Positions 35,413-44,099 of a stretch of 64,000 nucleotides of DNA are shown here, in pieces; within the stretch, counting starts at the first letter, position 1, and every line of letters starts with the position of its first letter. The DNA is from Planctomycetota bacterium (lineage in GTDB: Bacteria > Planctomycetota > Phycisphaerae > WQYP01): the NCBI GenBank assembly GCA_021805985.1, contig JAJZDN010000010.1, forward strand, positions 1 to 64,000, in the 5' to 3' direction. The notes under the pieces were generated by a model. That model was not told where the DNA came from, did not search any database, and saw only the letters and a program-made list of their open reading frames with translations. A program made the translations under genes and the position numbers.

Positions 35413-36834
35413 TTACGGTTTTACGCGTCGAGCCGCACCGGTTTTGATGGCGGCTTTCTGCACGGCCGCCGCCACACGCACACTTACATCACGATTAAAG
35501 ACGCTGGGCACAATGTATTCGGTGTTGAGTTCTTTGGGCGAAATGCACGCCGCTATGGCATGGGCCGCGGCGAGTTTCATCTCTTCGTTAATTTCTCTGG
35601 CTCGCACGTTCAACGCGCCGCGAAAAATTCCGGGAAACGCCAAAACGTTGTTGATCTGATTAGGATAATCACTGCGTCCGGTGGCCATGATAAAAGCCTT
35701 CCCACCCGCCTCCTCCGGCATAATTTCCGGTACCGGATTAGCCAATGCGAAAATAAAGGGGTGTTTCGCCATTTTTCTCAACGCCTTGCCGCCCAGCAAC
35801 CCGGGGCCGGAAACGCCAATTAACACATTGGCATTTTTCAGGGCATCTTCGAGGGTGCCACGCACGTTATGCTCATTGGTATGCTGTGACAGCCAGATTT
35901 TATTATCCTTTAATCCGTCGGCACGATCTTTATGAATAATACCCTGCCGGTCGCACACCAAAATATCCGTGGCACCGGCATTCAGCAGTATTTTTGCGAT
36001 GGCGGTGCCAGCCGCGCCGGCACCGGCTATGACAATTTTGAGATCCGATAGTTTCTGGCCGGTAAGCCGTAGCGCGTTGATCAGGGCTGCCAAGACGACC
36101 ACCGCGGTTCCGTGCTGATCGTCATGAAATACTGGAATATCCAGAGTCTCCTTCAATCGATTTTCAATCTCAAAGCAGCGCGGGGCCGAGATGTCTTCCA
36201 GATTAATACCGCCGAAACTCACGGCCGCAGCCGTGACAATGCGTACAATCTCATCGGTATCCTTCGTTTTCAAGCACAGCGGCCAGGCGTCGATATTCGC
36301 AAATTCCTTAAAGAGCATGGCTTTGCCTTCCATCACCGGCATGGCACCTTCAGGCCCGATGTCTCCCAATCCCAGCACCGCGGTGCCATCACTGACCACT
36401 GCCACAGAATTTCCTTTGATGGTCAATTGCCACGCCTTGGCATGATCCTCGGCAATGGCCATGGAAACGCGGGCTACGCCGGGGGTGTAGGCCATGGAAA
36501 GTGTATCGCGCGTGGTAATGGGAACTTTGTTCTGAATGCCGATTTTCCCGCCCAGATGCAGAAGAAATACCCGATCAGATACCTGCACTACCTTAACCTG
36601 TTTGATCTTGCGCACCGCAGCGACAATCTCCTGAATATGCTCCTGGCCGCGTGCACGGACGGTAATATCGCGGGTCATGAGTTTGGAATCGCTGGAAACA
36701 ATATCCACCGCGCCAAGATCAGCCCCAAATTTTCCGATGATCTGAGTAATGCGCGAAAACATGCCAATGCCGTTGGGATAGCTTAGCCGCATAGTAAAGG
36801 TGTAATTTACTGACGGTCCCGATTGAATTGTCAT
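35413..36834 (-). CDS. NAD(P)-malic enzyme with N-terminal ACT domain
   Basis: This 473-residue enzyme decarboxylates malate to pyruvate. Residues about 10-85 form an ACT-type regulatory domain (RLSYPNGIGMFSRITQIIGKFGADL). The malic core follows: SMAYTPGVARVSMAIAED, GLGDIGPEGAMPVMEGKAML, the metal-binding Asp pair in VFHDDQHGTAVVVLAAL, and the dinucleotide motif IAGAGAAGTAIA. There is no phosphotransacetylase tail. The start ATG at 36834 has GGAG upstream with a long spacer. The ACT domain suggests allosteric control by an amino acid. Confidence 0.92.
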   Translation of the reverse strand: MTIQSGPSVNYTFTMRLSYPNGIGMFSRITQIIGKFGADLGAVDIVSSDSKLMTRDITVRARGQEHIQEIVAAVRKIKQVKVVQVSDRVFLLHLGGKIGIQNKVPITTRDTLSMAYTPGVARVSMAIAEDHAKAWQLTIKGNSVAVVSDGTAVLGLGDIGPEGAMPVMEGKAMLFKEFANIDAWPLCLKTKDTDEIVRIVTAAAVSFGGINLEDISAPRCFEIENRLKETLDIPVFHDDQHGTAVVVLAALINALRLTGQKLSDLKIVIAGAGAAGTAIAKILLNAGATDILVCDRQGIIHKDRADGLKDNKIWLSQHTNEHNVRGTLEDALKNANVLIGVSGPGLLGGKALRKMAKHPFIFALANPVPEIMPEEAGGKAFIMATGRSDYPNQINNVLAFPGIFRGALNVRAREINEEMKLAAAHAIAACISPKELNTEYIVPSVFNRDVSVRVAAAVQKAAIKTGAARRVKP

Positions 36835-37267
36835 GGTGTTATGACTCCGTGTCAGATAAAAGCATTCATGTATAAGACTTAATGCGACGCGCACCAAGCC
36901 GCCCATCCAACCCCGCCGGAACGTTTATGTCCAGACCGCCGCCGCTCCCCCGCTGAAAAATGATAGTACTAATGAGCGTCGCGTTACGCAAACGAAGTTT
37001 TGAACGATTACTTGGATGCTCTGCGACGCCGATCTGATTAACCCTGTCAGGAACCCATCCAAGTAATGGCCGGGATTGCGATGGGCCTGATATGTCCCGT
37101 AAGCGCAGCGGAGGATTGAGCCGACTGGGAATAATGAGTCCGCGAGATCCGGCAACAAAGCAGACGGGGCCGTCGTCGTCGCAACCCGGCGATTACTCGG
37201 ACAGACTCCCATGGTTTTCCGGAGAAAAAACCGCCACCGGCCATCACGTCGTACAACATCTTTAGCC
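36835..37267. other. Intergenic region with a reversed GGAGTCTGTCCGA element
   Basis: This is 433 bp without a convincing gene. It contains TCGGACAGACTCC (37197-37209) and two CCAAGTAAT-like sequences in opposite orientation (about 37009-37017 and 37057-37066). These resemble parts of the element near 3013-3060 and suggest a small non-autonomous repeat. Confidence 0.45.
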
Positions 37268-39823
37268 TTACCACGGCGAGTTAATATTTCCCGGTACGTA
37301 GCGGGCCAATACTTCCGTGCTCCAGGGGCGCAGATGCACCGTCAGCGTCTTGCCGATTACTGCGTAACCTGCTTTACGCTTCGTTAAAATCGGCCGCCCT
37401 TTGCCGTCGGCTGTTGGCGGATAATCCAGCCGCATTTGCTGCGGGTTCAAATAATCCAAGAGGTGATGTCCGCGGTCAGATTTAAAAATCGGTAAGCGGA
37501 TGGTGTGCTTTGCAGCACTGCGGTTGATGATGACATAGACATTCTGCTTTCCCAAACTGCGATAGAAAGCAAAAATGTCGCGCCGCGGATAGGCTAATAA
37601 TTGGCCATAAAAACCCAGTTGCAGTGCCTTGAGTTGCCGCCGCATCGCAATGGCCTGCCGATAAAATTCCAATACCCGCTCATGCACGCGCACATGGGGA
37701 GCGTCATAGGGTTCCAAGTCTTTCCAAACCATCGGCAGGCGATCGGCCGGGTCACTGGCTCCCCACATGCCCACTTCGTCGCCGTACCAGATGCACGGGG
37801 CACCGACAAAACTCATTTGAAAGGCCGCGGTTTGCTCCAGGCGGCGGTAGACCGTCGGGGTCGGTTCGCCGGTGTTGTAATGCGGATTGGTTTGCAGCCT
37901 GTCATTGGCACCAAAATCCAGCAGTGGATTCATAATTCGGGACACGAAGCGGTCGGTGTCCTGACTGTCGATAATATTCATCTGATCCAGATCCACTTGA
38001 TAGGGATAATAGTCCAGCAACTGCATCAATCGGTTGCCGAGGCGTTTAGGGCCGATTCCCGGCAGATTTTTTCCGCGTTTGTCGGCAAAATAATTGGTGC
38101 AGATTGTGGCGAAGGGATAATTCATCACCGCGTCAAACTGATTGCCTTTATTAAGCCACGCCTGCGCCGGTGGCCAGACTTCTCCAATAATAACCGCCTT
38201 GGGATTGATCTTTTTGACCAGCTTTCGCCATGCAATCCAATACACATGCGGAACATCGGGGGCGGTATCGAGTCGGATGCCATCCACCCCATTGGCGACA
38301 TTACCATTGGGGGCCAGCCAGCGTTTAGTGGCGGCAAACATATAATTGCGAACCCCTTTGGCTAAGCCATAGCGTTTGCTAAGCGCAAACATGGGCATGG
38401 ATCCATTCACGCCGTCCCAGGCCTTGTACTTCACGGGCGGGCCCCAACTGATAATCTGAAACCAACTGGCGTAGGGCGACTTGCGGCCATATTTCAAGAC
38501 ATTTTGAAATGGCCCGAAATTTTTTCCACAATGACCGAACGGAATATCGATAATGACCTTGAAGCCTTGACTGTGCGCTACTTTTATGAAATGTAAAAAT
38601 ACTTTGTCCGACGCCGACCATTGCCATGTTGCCGGATTTAATGGATTTTCCCCGTGCAATTGTTCAAGAGATCCTTTGACTCCGAATCCGTCATCCACAT
38701 GGATAAAACTGGAAGGATCGTATTTATGAATGCTTGGGGATTCAAACACCGGTGTGAGATATAAGCTATTCACACCCAGGCGGCGCAGATAAGGCAGTTC
38801 GTCCTGAATGCCCTGTATATCACCGCCATAGAAGCGGTTATATACATAACTGTAAAAGTTGCCATGTTCGCCGGCGGGGCGGTACGGCTTGGTCCACGGC
38901 CAGCGCCAGGGAATATGCGGCGACGGGTCATTGGCTTTATTCCCGTTGCGAAAGCGCTCGGGAAATATCTCGTACCAGACGGCCCGCTTCGCCCAGCCGG
39001 GCGTGACAACAGACGATCTCATCGGTGCCGTGTAGGCGTGCTGTTGGGCGGCCTGGGCGGAAGCATATAAGTATCCGTCCGCAACATAACGTATGGCGGT
39101 GCCTTGGGTAAGAGTAAAGTAATAGTGGATCGATGGCGTTGCAACGTTAACAATGGTCCCCCAGATGCAACTGCCCAGATGGTCTGATTCTTTCCGCAGT
39201 GAATAGACTTTCACGGCGGTGTCCGTCTGGAGGACATCCACACCCACTTTAGATAGTGCGCCGGCCTGTGCTGTGAATTCCAGCCGCAGATCATGGCGTG
39301 AAACCACATCCATCTGGTTCATGTTTTCCGGATTAAATGAAAGAGCCGCCGGGCTGATGTTATCCGCTTGCGGCGCGGGCATGATTTGCCAGGGCGATGC
39401 GATGCGCACCTGTGAATTTGCGCCACCCTGTCCATCGCTGATATTGAGCTTTGGATTTGCCGCAGGATCGTTAATCCAATGGTTGCCATTAAGCACAAAC
39501 TTGTAGGCATGCAGTCCCGGAGTCAGTAGCACGCTGGTTGCCCAACGTCCAGCAGCAGTTCGGTGCAGCGGGTTGGCGGTGGGAGACCAGTTGTTAAAGT
39601 CTCCCGCCACATTTACGCGGCGCACGTGCATGCCAGCGGGGGGTTGGTATGTAAAAACATGCCGCAGTTTCGTTGGAATGGCCGCCAGTTTCTCCGGGGA
39701 TGCCGCAGCGTTTATCGCGTGTGCCGGCATAGCGATGGTCACTAGCCCCGCCAGCGCTGTGGCAAGCATGGCTGTGGTTTTACAGGCGGAACAAACAGTG
39801 GAGCAAAGCGTTTGAAAAGTCAT
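37268..39823 (-). CDS. Secreted alpha-amylase/neopullulanase-type GH13 enzyme
   Basis: This 851-residue enzyme has a signal peptide (about residues 1-36). A CBM48/glycogen-binding-type domain follows (VRRVNVAGDFNNWSPTANPLHR ... PGLHAYKFVLNGNHWINDP), then a second beta-domain (about 160-270) as in neopullulanases. The GH13 barrel has GVNSLYLTPVFESPS, the nucleophile in GVDGIRLDTAPDVPH, the acid/base in VIIGEVWPPA, and region IV IIDSQDTDR, where the usual His before the third catalytic Asp is Gln. A C-terminal beta-domain follows. It would hydrolyse starch, pullulan or cyclodextrins in the periplasm or outside. A LacI regulator gene lies just upstream on the same strand. Confidence 0.92.
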   Translation of the reverse strand: MTFQTLCSTVCSACKTTAMLATALAGLVTIAMPAHAINAAASPEKLAAIPTKLRHVFTYQPPAGMHVRRVNVAGDFNNWSPTANPLHRTAAGRWATSVLLTPGLHAYKFVLNGNHWINDPAANPKLNISDGQGGANSQVRIASPWQIMPAPQADNISPAALSFNPENMNQMDVVSRHDLRLEFTAQAGALSKVGVDVLQTDTAVKVYSLRKESDHLGSCIWGTIVNVATPSIHYYFTLTQGTAIRYVADGYLYASAQAAQQHAYTAPMRSSVVTPGWAKRAVWYEIFPERFRNGNKANDPSPHIPWRWPWTKPYRPAGEHGNFYSYVYNRFYGGDIQGIQDELPYLRRLGVNSLYLTPVFESPSIHKYDPSSFIHVDDGFGVKGSLEQLHGENPLNPATWQWSASDKVFLHFIKVAHSQGFKVIIDIPFGHCGKNFGPFQNVLKYGRKSPYASWFQIISWGPPVKYKAWDGVNGSMPMFALSKRYGLAKGVRNYMFAATKRWLAPNGNVANGVDGIRLDTAPDVPHVYWIAWRKLVKKINPKAVIIGEVWPPAQAWLNKGNQFDAVMNYPFATICTNYFADKRGKNLPGIGPKRLGNRLMQLLDYYPYQVDLDQMNIIDSQDTDRFVSRIMNPLLDFGANDRLQTNPHYNTGEPTPTVYRRLEQTAAFQMSFVGAPCIWYGDEVGMWGASDPADRLPMVWKDLEPYDAPHVRVHERVLEFYRQAIAMRRQLKALQLGFYGQLLAYPRRDIFAFYRSLGKQNVYVIINRSAAKHTIRLPIFKSDRGHHLLDYLNPQQMRLDYPPTADGKGRPILTKRKAGYAVIGKTLTVHLRPWSTEVLARYVPGNINSPW

Positions 39824-39897
39824 GAGATAATTCCTGATTAGGCCAAAATAAAAACCTGTAGCGGGGCATCCCGTCAGAGCAGTGAGGCGGAAACGTG

Positions 39898-41034
39898 CTA
39901 TCGTGTACGCACAATGCTGGTAGACTCGCGCAGGACCAGATGCGTAGGCAGCACTTCTGCGACACGATCCACTTTTCCACGAATCCGGCTCACAAGCCGC
40001 TCACAGGCGGCTACGCCCAACTCATACAGCGGCAAATGCACCGTGGTTAAGCTGGGGTTGGCATAGGCCAAATGTTGAATATCATCAAAGCCCACCACGG
40101 AAATATCCTGCGGAACTTTGTGTCCGTGCTCTACAAGATAACGGATCGCTCCCAGCGCCATTTTATCATTACCGCACAACAGGGCGGTGAGGTCTTTATC
40201 GCGATGGGTTAAAAGATCTGCCGCCGCGGCTCCCCCTTCGTCGGTAAAACAGCCATCGGCCATCCATGATTCTTTAACCTCAATGCCGGCGTTGCGCAGT
40301 TCTGTGGTGTAAACCTCCAACACATCGCGTGCCGTGGGGCTTTCAGGGGCGGCGTATATCATGCCGATGTTCCGGTGCCCGAGCTGCAGGAGGCAATTCA
40401 TGGCCTGCTTGGCTCCCATGCGATAATCACAATGGACATAATCCAATACGCCCTCACCAAAGCGATTATCGACCAGAATCATGGGATATTGCCGAAGGTC
40501 AGAAAGGAAGCCATGCTTTTCATTAAATCCCAGGCACAGTACGCCGTCAACAAATCGCCGCTCATACAGTTCTATATGTTTGCCTTCTTTGATGTATTGC
40601 GGTTTGGCTTGTTCAATTAACAGTTTATGGCCCAGTTTGCCGGCCCGGTCGGATATGCCGCTTAAAATTTCGCCAAAATAGGCATCGGCAAAGGCATGAC
40701 GCAGTGGCGGCAGTATCACTGCAAGTACTTGAGTGTAGCGGCTGGAAAGACTTTGCGCCAGACGATTGGGCCGATAGCCCATGCTGTCAATCACCCGCTG
40801 GACGCGCACATGCGTACCCCGGCTTATGCGGGGATTTTGATTAACGACCATGGAAACCGTGGCGATTGAAACCCCGGCCTGTTTGGCAACATCACGAATG
40901 CTGATGCGCTCGGGCGGATTTTCTTCAGCCGGCAGTGAGTTAAAATTTACCTGAATTGGTTCTGCAGCAGCGGTCACGGCGGTTCTTGTAATGTCCGGAG
41001 GTTCCCGCGTTTCGCCTTTTAATTTTGCAGTCAT
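39898..41034 (-). CDS. LacI-family transcriptional regulator
   Basis: This 378-residue DNA-binding protein has an extra N-terminal tail of about 40 residues. A LacI helix-turn-helix with hinge follows (ISIRDVAKQAGVSIATVSMVVNQ ... RVIDSMGYRPNRLAQSL), then a periplasmic-binding-like sensor domain for a sugar ligand (MILVDNRFGEGVLDYVHCDY, TALLCGNDKMALGAIRY, ISVVGFDDIQHLAYANPSLTTV). It lies 75 bp upstream of the GH13 gene in the same direction, so it probably controls that enzyme in response to maltose- or glucan-derived sugars. A promoter and imperfect palindrome precede it. Confidence 0.92.
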   Translation of the reverse strand: MTAKLKGETREPPDITRTAVTAAAEPIQVNFNSLPAEENPPERISIRDVAKQAGVSIATVSMVVNQNPRISRGTHVRVQRVIDSMGYRPNRLAQSLSSRYTQVLAVILPPLRHAFADAYFGEILSGISDRAGKLGHKLLIEQAKPQYIKEGKHIELYERRFVDGVLCLGFNEKHGFLSDLRQYPMILVDNRFGEGVLDYVHCDYRMGAKQAMNCLLQLGHRNIGMIYAAPESPTARDVLEVYTTELRNAGIEVKESWMADGCFTDEGGAAAADLLTHRDKDLTALLCGNDKMALGAIRYLVEHGHKVPQDISVVGFDDIQHLAYANPSLTTVHLPLYELGVAACERLVSRIRGKVDRVAEVLPTHLVLRESTSIVRTR

Positions 41035-41082
41035 ACTAAATCCTTTACCTTCTTACACCCATCCCATTTATTGAACGCCAAG

Positions 41083-41125
41083 GTTAACTGTTTAATCAGT
41101 TTAACAATCCATTGAATCATGTCAA
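41083..41125 (-). promoter_or_regulatory. Promoter and candidate operator of the LacI regulator
   Basis: On the minus strand TTGACA (41125-41120) and an extended -10 (TG then TAAACT, 41103-41098) are 16 bp apart. An imperfect palindrome GTTAAC ... GTTTAAC (41083-41105) overlaps the -10, as expected for autorepression. The operator role is inferred. Confidence 0.5.
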
Positions 41126-41261
41126 GTTTAATAATTCTATTTCGCGAATTTATTCGTGATGGTACAGTAAGGAGCATGTGGCTTTTAGGTGGGTGAATGT
41201 CAAAAAATAAGGCCAAGTGCGGACAGTGGCCAAGAAATATCAATAATTATGGACTTTGTTA

Positions 41262-41290
41262 TTGACACGCTGCATCAATCGAACTATACT
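41262..41290 (+). promoter_or_regulatory. Sigma-70-type promoter of the first PEP-CTERM gene
   Basis: TTGACA (41262-41267) and TATACT (41285-41290) are separated by exactly 17 bp. A near-identical arrangement precedes the second copy. Confidence 0.75.
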
Positions 41291-41296
41291 CTGCCC

Positions 41297-41484
41297 ATCT
41301 GAGGGAGGTTGTTTCTGAATCACCCCCAGTATTTTTTAAGTGTTTCGATGTGTGAAGTTCTCAATGGACGTTGGTCTGGAGAACTTTTTTAAGGCCGGAG
41401 AAGTGAACCGGTTAAATCAAAAGCGTATTTCGGGAGCGGGTGTCTACCGCTCTGTTGGGTTCCTTTTTATAGGGAGACATGGTT
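41297..41484 (+). promoter_or_regulatory. Conserved ~190-nt 5' leader of the first PEP-CTERM gene
   Basis: This leader aligns with 42604-42792 over its length. Shared features are TTTCTGAATCACCC near the start, AAGTTCTC, CGGAGAAGT and a GAGCGG/CCGCTC stem (41434-41452) with a 7-nt loop. It ends in a GGGAG ribosome binding site. In this copy, AAGTTCTC (41355-41362) pairs with GAGAACTT (41379-41386) followed by T's to 41390, resembling an intrinsic terminator. It may be a cis-regulatory RNA; no known riboswitch class is recognised. Confidence 0.55.
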
Positions 41485-42294
41485 ATGGGTAAGCTTCAAA
41501 AAAATCGCGGGAAAAATTTTAAGGTGGTACGGTTGCTGGCGTTGCCTGCACTAGCCACACTGGCGGTTGCCGGTGTCAGCCAAAGTTCGCGAGCTTCGCT
41601 GGTGGCGTCGGATAACGCGGGGAATTCACCGTATACGGTAGGCAGTTCATTTTCCGGACAAAATGGCGGCAGTGGATTCGGGGCTTGGTCTGTGACCAAT
41701 AACTCGGGCGGCAATTTTATCAGCAGTGCGAATTGGAGTAGCATAACGCCGTGGTTTGACATCTACAATACTGGGGGCAACCAGACCACCGCTACACGCG
41801 CGTTGAACAGCGCATTATCAAGCGGAGAAACCCTCTCCTTTAATCTGGTGTTGAACAGTGACCAAACGGGCGGAACAGTCGGCTTTTTTCTGGCCAATTC
41901 CAGCAACACCGGGTTATTTACCTACTACCAACGGGGGCACGTTTCAACAGCAGGCTACGCCGTGGATGCGAACGGTACGACAAGCGGAATTGGCGTTTCC
42001 TACAACTATCAGAGTGTCGATCAGATGGCATTTACCCTGACCAGCGCCACCACCTACGACTTCTCCGTCAATAATGTGTTGGCCCATTCCGGAACTATCT
42101 CTAATTCCAGCGGCGGCATCTCGCAGTTGAATTTTTTTGATAATAACGGCGGTGCTAGCAGCGATGTTCAGTTTACAGACCTGTCGATTGCGTCTGCCGT
42201 TCCGCTGCCAGCTTCATTCGGATTAGTTATGGTCGGGGGCCTTGGCTTGGTTGGAATGGCATTAAGCCGTCGGCGTTCCAGCCTCCGGGATTGA
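41485..42294 (+). CDS. PEP-CTERM-type exported surface protein (copy 1)
   Basis: This is a 269-residue secreted protein with an N-terminal signal sequence (VVRLLALPALATLAVAGVSQSSRAS). A Gly/Ser/Asn-rich beta-strand body follows, with a C-terminal sorting signal: a PLPASF motif, a hydrophobic helix (LVMVGGLGLVGMALS) and the basic tail RRRSS. Such proteins are processed by an exosortase and are associated with exopolysaccharide or biofilm matrix. The exosortase is not in this window. The ATG at 41485 has GGGAG 8 nt upstream; the ATG at 41479 is too close to it. It is paralogous to the next gene, with which it shares promoter, leader and terminator. Confidence 0.85.
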   Translation: MGKLQKNRGKNFKVVRLLALPALATLAVAGVSQSSRASLVASDNAGNSPYTVGSSFSGQNGGSGFGAWSVTNNSGGNFISSANWSSITPWFDIYNTGGNQTTATRALNSALSSGETLSFNLVLNSDQTGGTVGFFLANSSNTGLFTYYQRGHVSTAGYAVDANGTTSGIGVSYNYQSVDQMAFTLTSATTYDFSVNNVLAHSGTISNSSGGISQLNFFDNNGGASSDVQFTDLSIASAVPLPASFGLVMVGGLGLVGMALSRRRSSLRD

Positions 42295-42356
42295 ATGTCA
42301 GATAATATCGCGGCCCTCATATAGTTTTAACGCGGCCACCCCCCAGATATATTACA

Positions 42357-42394
42357 GCGGCGGACGCGAATCAATCGCGTCCGCCGCTTTTTTT
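42357..42394 (+). terminator. Intrinsic terminator of PEP-CTERM copy 1
   Basis: A perfect 13-bp stem GCGGCGGACGCGA/TCGCGTCCGCCGC with loop ATCAA is followed by seven T's. It is identical in stem to the terminator at 43732. Confidence 0.93.
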
Positions 42395-42568
42395 ACAGCT
42401 TCTATTGCCCGCATGCGCGGGCCCACCGCCCGCGCTGACTTCGTGGCCCTGAGGTTGGATGAGGAATGACGCTCTGCCGTATTTACAGTTTAGCTTTGCG
42501 AAATTCATGGGAAATTGCTCAACCGGTCGCGAAGTACCAATAATTCAGGACTTTTCAGGACTTTTTTA

Positions 42569-42597
42569 TTGACGCGCATTGTCGATGGAATTACACT
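42569..42597 (+). promoter_or_regulatory. Sigma-70-type promoter of the second PEP-CTERM gene
   Basis: TTGACG (42569-42574) and TACACT (42592-42597) have 17-bp spacing, matching the first copy. A CAGGACTTTT sequence just upstream is duplicated here but single in copy 1. Confidence 0.7.
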
Positions 42598-42603
42598 TAA
42601 AAC

Positions 42604-42792
42604 ATCTGACAAAGGTTTTTTCTGAATCACCCACAGATCCTTTTGGGTGCTTCGATTTGTAAAGTTCTCAGCAGGCGCTGGTATTGAGGGCGGTTATTTA
42701 GTTCGGAGAAGTAACGCCGTTAGATCGAAACGCGGATTTCGGGAGCGGGTGTTTACCGCTCCGCTCGGTTCCTTTTATTGGGAGACTTGGTT
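42604..42792 (+). promoter_or_regulatory. Conserved 5' leader of the second PEP-CTERM gene
   Basis: This is the homologue of 41297-41484. The CACCC/GGGTG pairing near the start is stronger here, and the GAGCGG/CCGCTC stem (42743-42761) is kept. The terminator-like AAGTTCTC/GAGAACTT hairpin of copy 1 is not formed, because the second arm reads TTGAGGGCGG. Confidence 0.55.
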
Positions 42793-43668
42793 ATGGGGAC
42801 GCTTCAAAAAAATCACCGGAAAAATCTAAGGGTCGTGCGATTGATAGTATTGCCTTCACTAGCCACGCTGGCCATTGCCGATATGAGCCAAAGCTTGCAT
42901 GCGGCGCTGGTGGCGTCGGACAATGCGGGCAATTCTCCATATGTTGCCGGCAGTTCGTTTGACGCACAGAATGGTGGAAGCGGGTTTGGGGCTTGGAATC
43001 TTTACACCAGCGGCGGCACTGCGGGCTTCCTTGTCGGATCGTCTACTCAAAATGACAATGGTAACACGCCGCCGGCTGGCGTCGCTGGCGATATCAACAC
43101 CGGTGGAAAAGCCTGGGGAATGTACGCCGCAGCGCATGCCTACGCGATCGCAACCCGCAGTTTAACGGGAGGTGCTTTGGTAGCGGGCCAAAGCATCTCA
43201 CTAGCGTTCGACAACGGGAGTGTTGCTTATGGCGGGAGTGATGTTTTTCGCTTGCTTGACGGCAGCGATTCATTATTTCAATTTGGATTTACTGGGGGGG
43301 CGCAGAATTACAGCTACATCGACGCGGCCGCCAATGTTGAATCTACGAATGTCCCCTTAACATACTTGGGCCTCAATACTCTGTTTACCTTAACGAGTGC
43401 CACAACCTATTCATTTACCATTACTCCAATTGGTGATGCCCAAATTGCCCCACAAACGATTTCCGGGAAAATCAGCGGCGAGATAACGGGCTTTGACGCC
43501 GGAGATTACGGTGCAGGAAGCGGTTCTGGAAGCAACTTTTATATCAATAGCGTTGCCGTTTCAAATAGCCCTGTGCCGCTGCCCCCCTCCCTGGATTTGG
43601 TTCTGGCCGGTGGTCTTGGGTTAGCGGGGATGGCGTTGAGCCGTCGGCGTTCGAGAATGCAGGCTTGA
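42793..43668 (+). CDS. PEP-CTERM-type exported surface protein (copy 2)
   Basis: This 291-residue paralogue of the preceding gene shares the N-terminus (LQKN then VVRLIVLPSLATLAIADMSQS) and the opening of the mature part (ALVASDNAGNSPY, GSSFxxQNGGSGFGAW). It diverges in the middle. It ends with a PLPPSLDLVLAGG helix and basic RRRS sorting tail. It is likely exported, trimmed by an exosortase and surface-displayed. The start is the ATG at 42793 with GGGAG upstream, equivalent to copy 1. The central divergence suggests different binding or structural roles after duplication. Confidence 0.85.
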   Translation: MGTLQKNHRKNLRVVRLIVLPSLATLAIADMSQSLHAALVASDNAGNSPYVAGSSFDAQNGGSGFGAWNLYTSGGTAGFLVGSSTQNDNGNTPPAGVAGDINTGGKAWGMYAAAHAYAIATRSLTGGALVAGQSISLAFDNGSVAYGGSDVFRLLDGSDSLFQFGFTGGAQNYSYIDAAANVESTNVPLTYLGLNTLFTLTSATTYSFTITPIGDAQIAPQTISGKISGEITGFDAGDYGAGSGSGSNFYINSVAVSNSPVPLPPSLDLVLAGGLGLAGMALSRRRSRMQA

Positions 43669-43731
43669 ACCTTGGATATTATCCCAGTCGCTGTAAAGTT
43701 CTAACGCGGCCACCCCCCCAGATATATTACA

Positions 43732-43769
43732 GCGGCGGACGCGAATCAATCGCGTCCGCCGCTTTTTTT
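43732..43769 (+). terminator. Intrinsic terminator of PEP-CTERM copy 2
   Basis: The same 13-bp GC stem with ATCAA loop and a seven-T tract as at 42357-42394. The preceding GCGGCCACCCCCC and ATATATTACA sequences are also duplicated. Confidence 0.93.
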
Positions 43770-44099
43770 ACAGCGTCCATTGCCCGCATGTGCGATCGCA
43801 AATCGGCCCACAGCCCGCGCTGACTTCGTGGCCGTGTGGTTGGATGAGGAATGTCGTCCGGAAAAAATTACGCATTCTCGCCCGGTGCACCGTACCGATT
43901 GCGACGTGCCCAGGCGTGTCGCGGCATCAAACCACATATCGCCGTCAGCTCAACGCTGGCGCATTGAGTTAATGGCGCGGTGTTGGCGTGCCAGGCAACA
44001 CGTAAAAATGGCCCGCTTCCCAATGCGGAGGTGTCGGGAATTGTCTATAACTTCTTCGGTCGGCATTTGCTTAACGCTTGCCCATGGAACACGCGGTTA
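43770..44099. other. Intergenic region, partly duplicated
   Basis: The first about 80 bp (ATTGCCCGCATG ... GGTTGGATGAGGAATG) repeat sequence at about 42400-42470 and belong to the PEP-CTERM duplication unit. The rest shows no gene. Confidence 0.5.

Noticed and set aside
41355-41390. Terminator in the PEP-CTERM copy 1 leader as a gene-ending terminator
   Set aside because: No gene ends just upstream on the plus strand and it lies between promoter and start codon, so it is treated as a possible attenuator.
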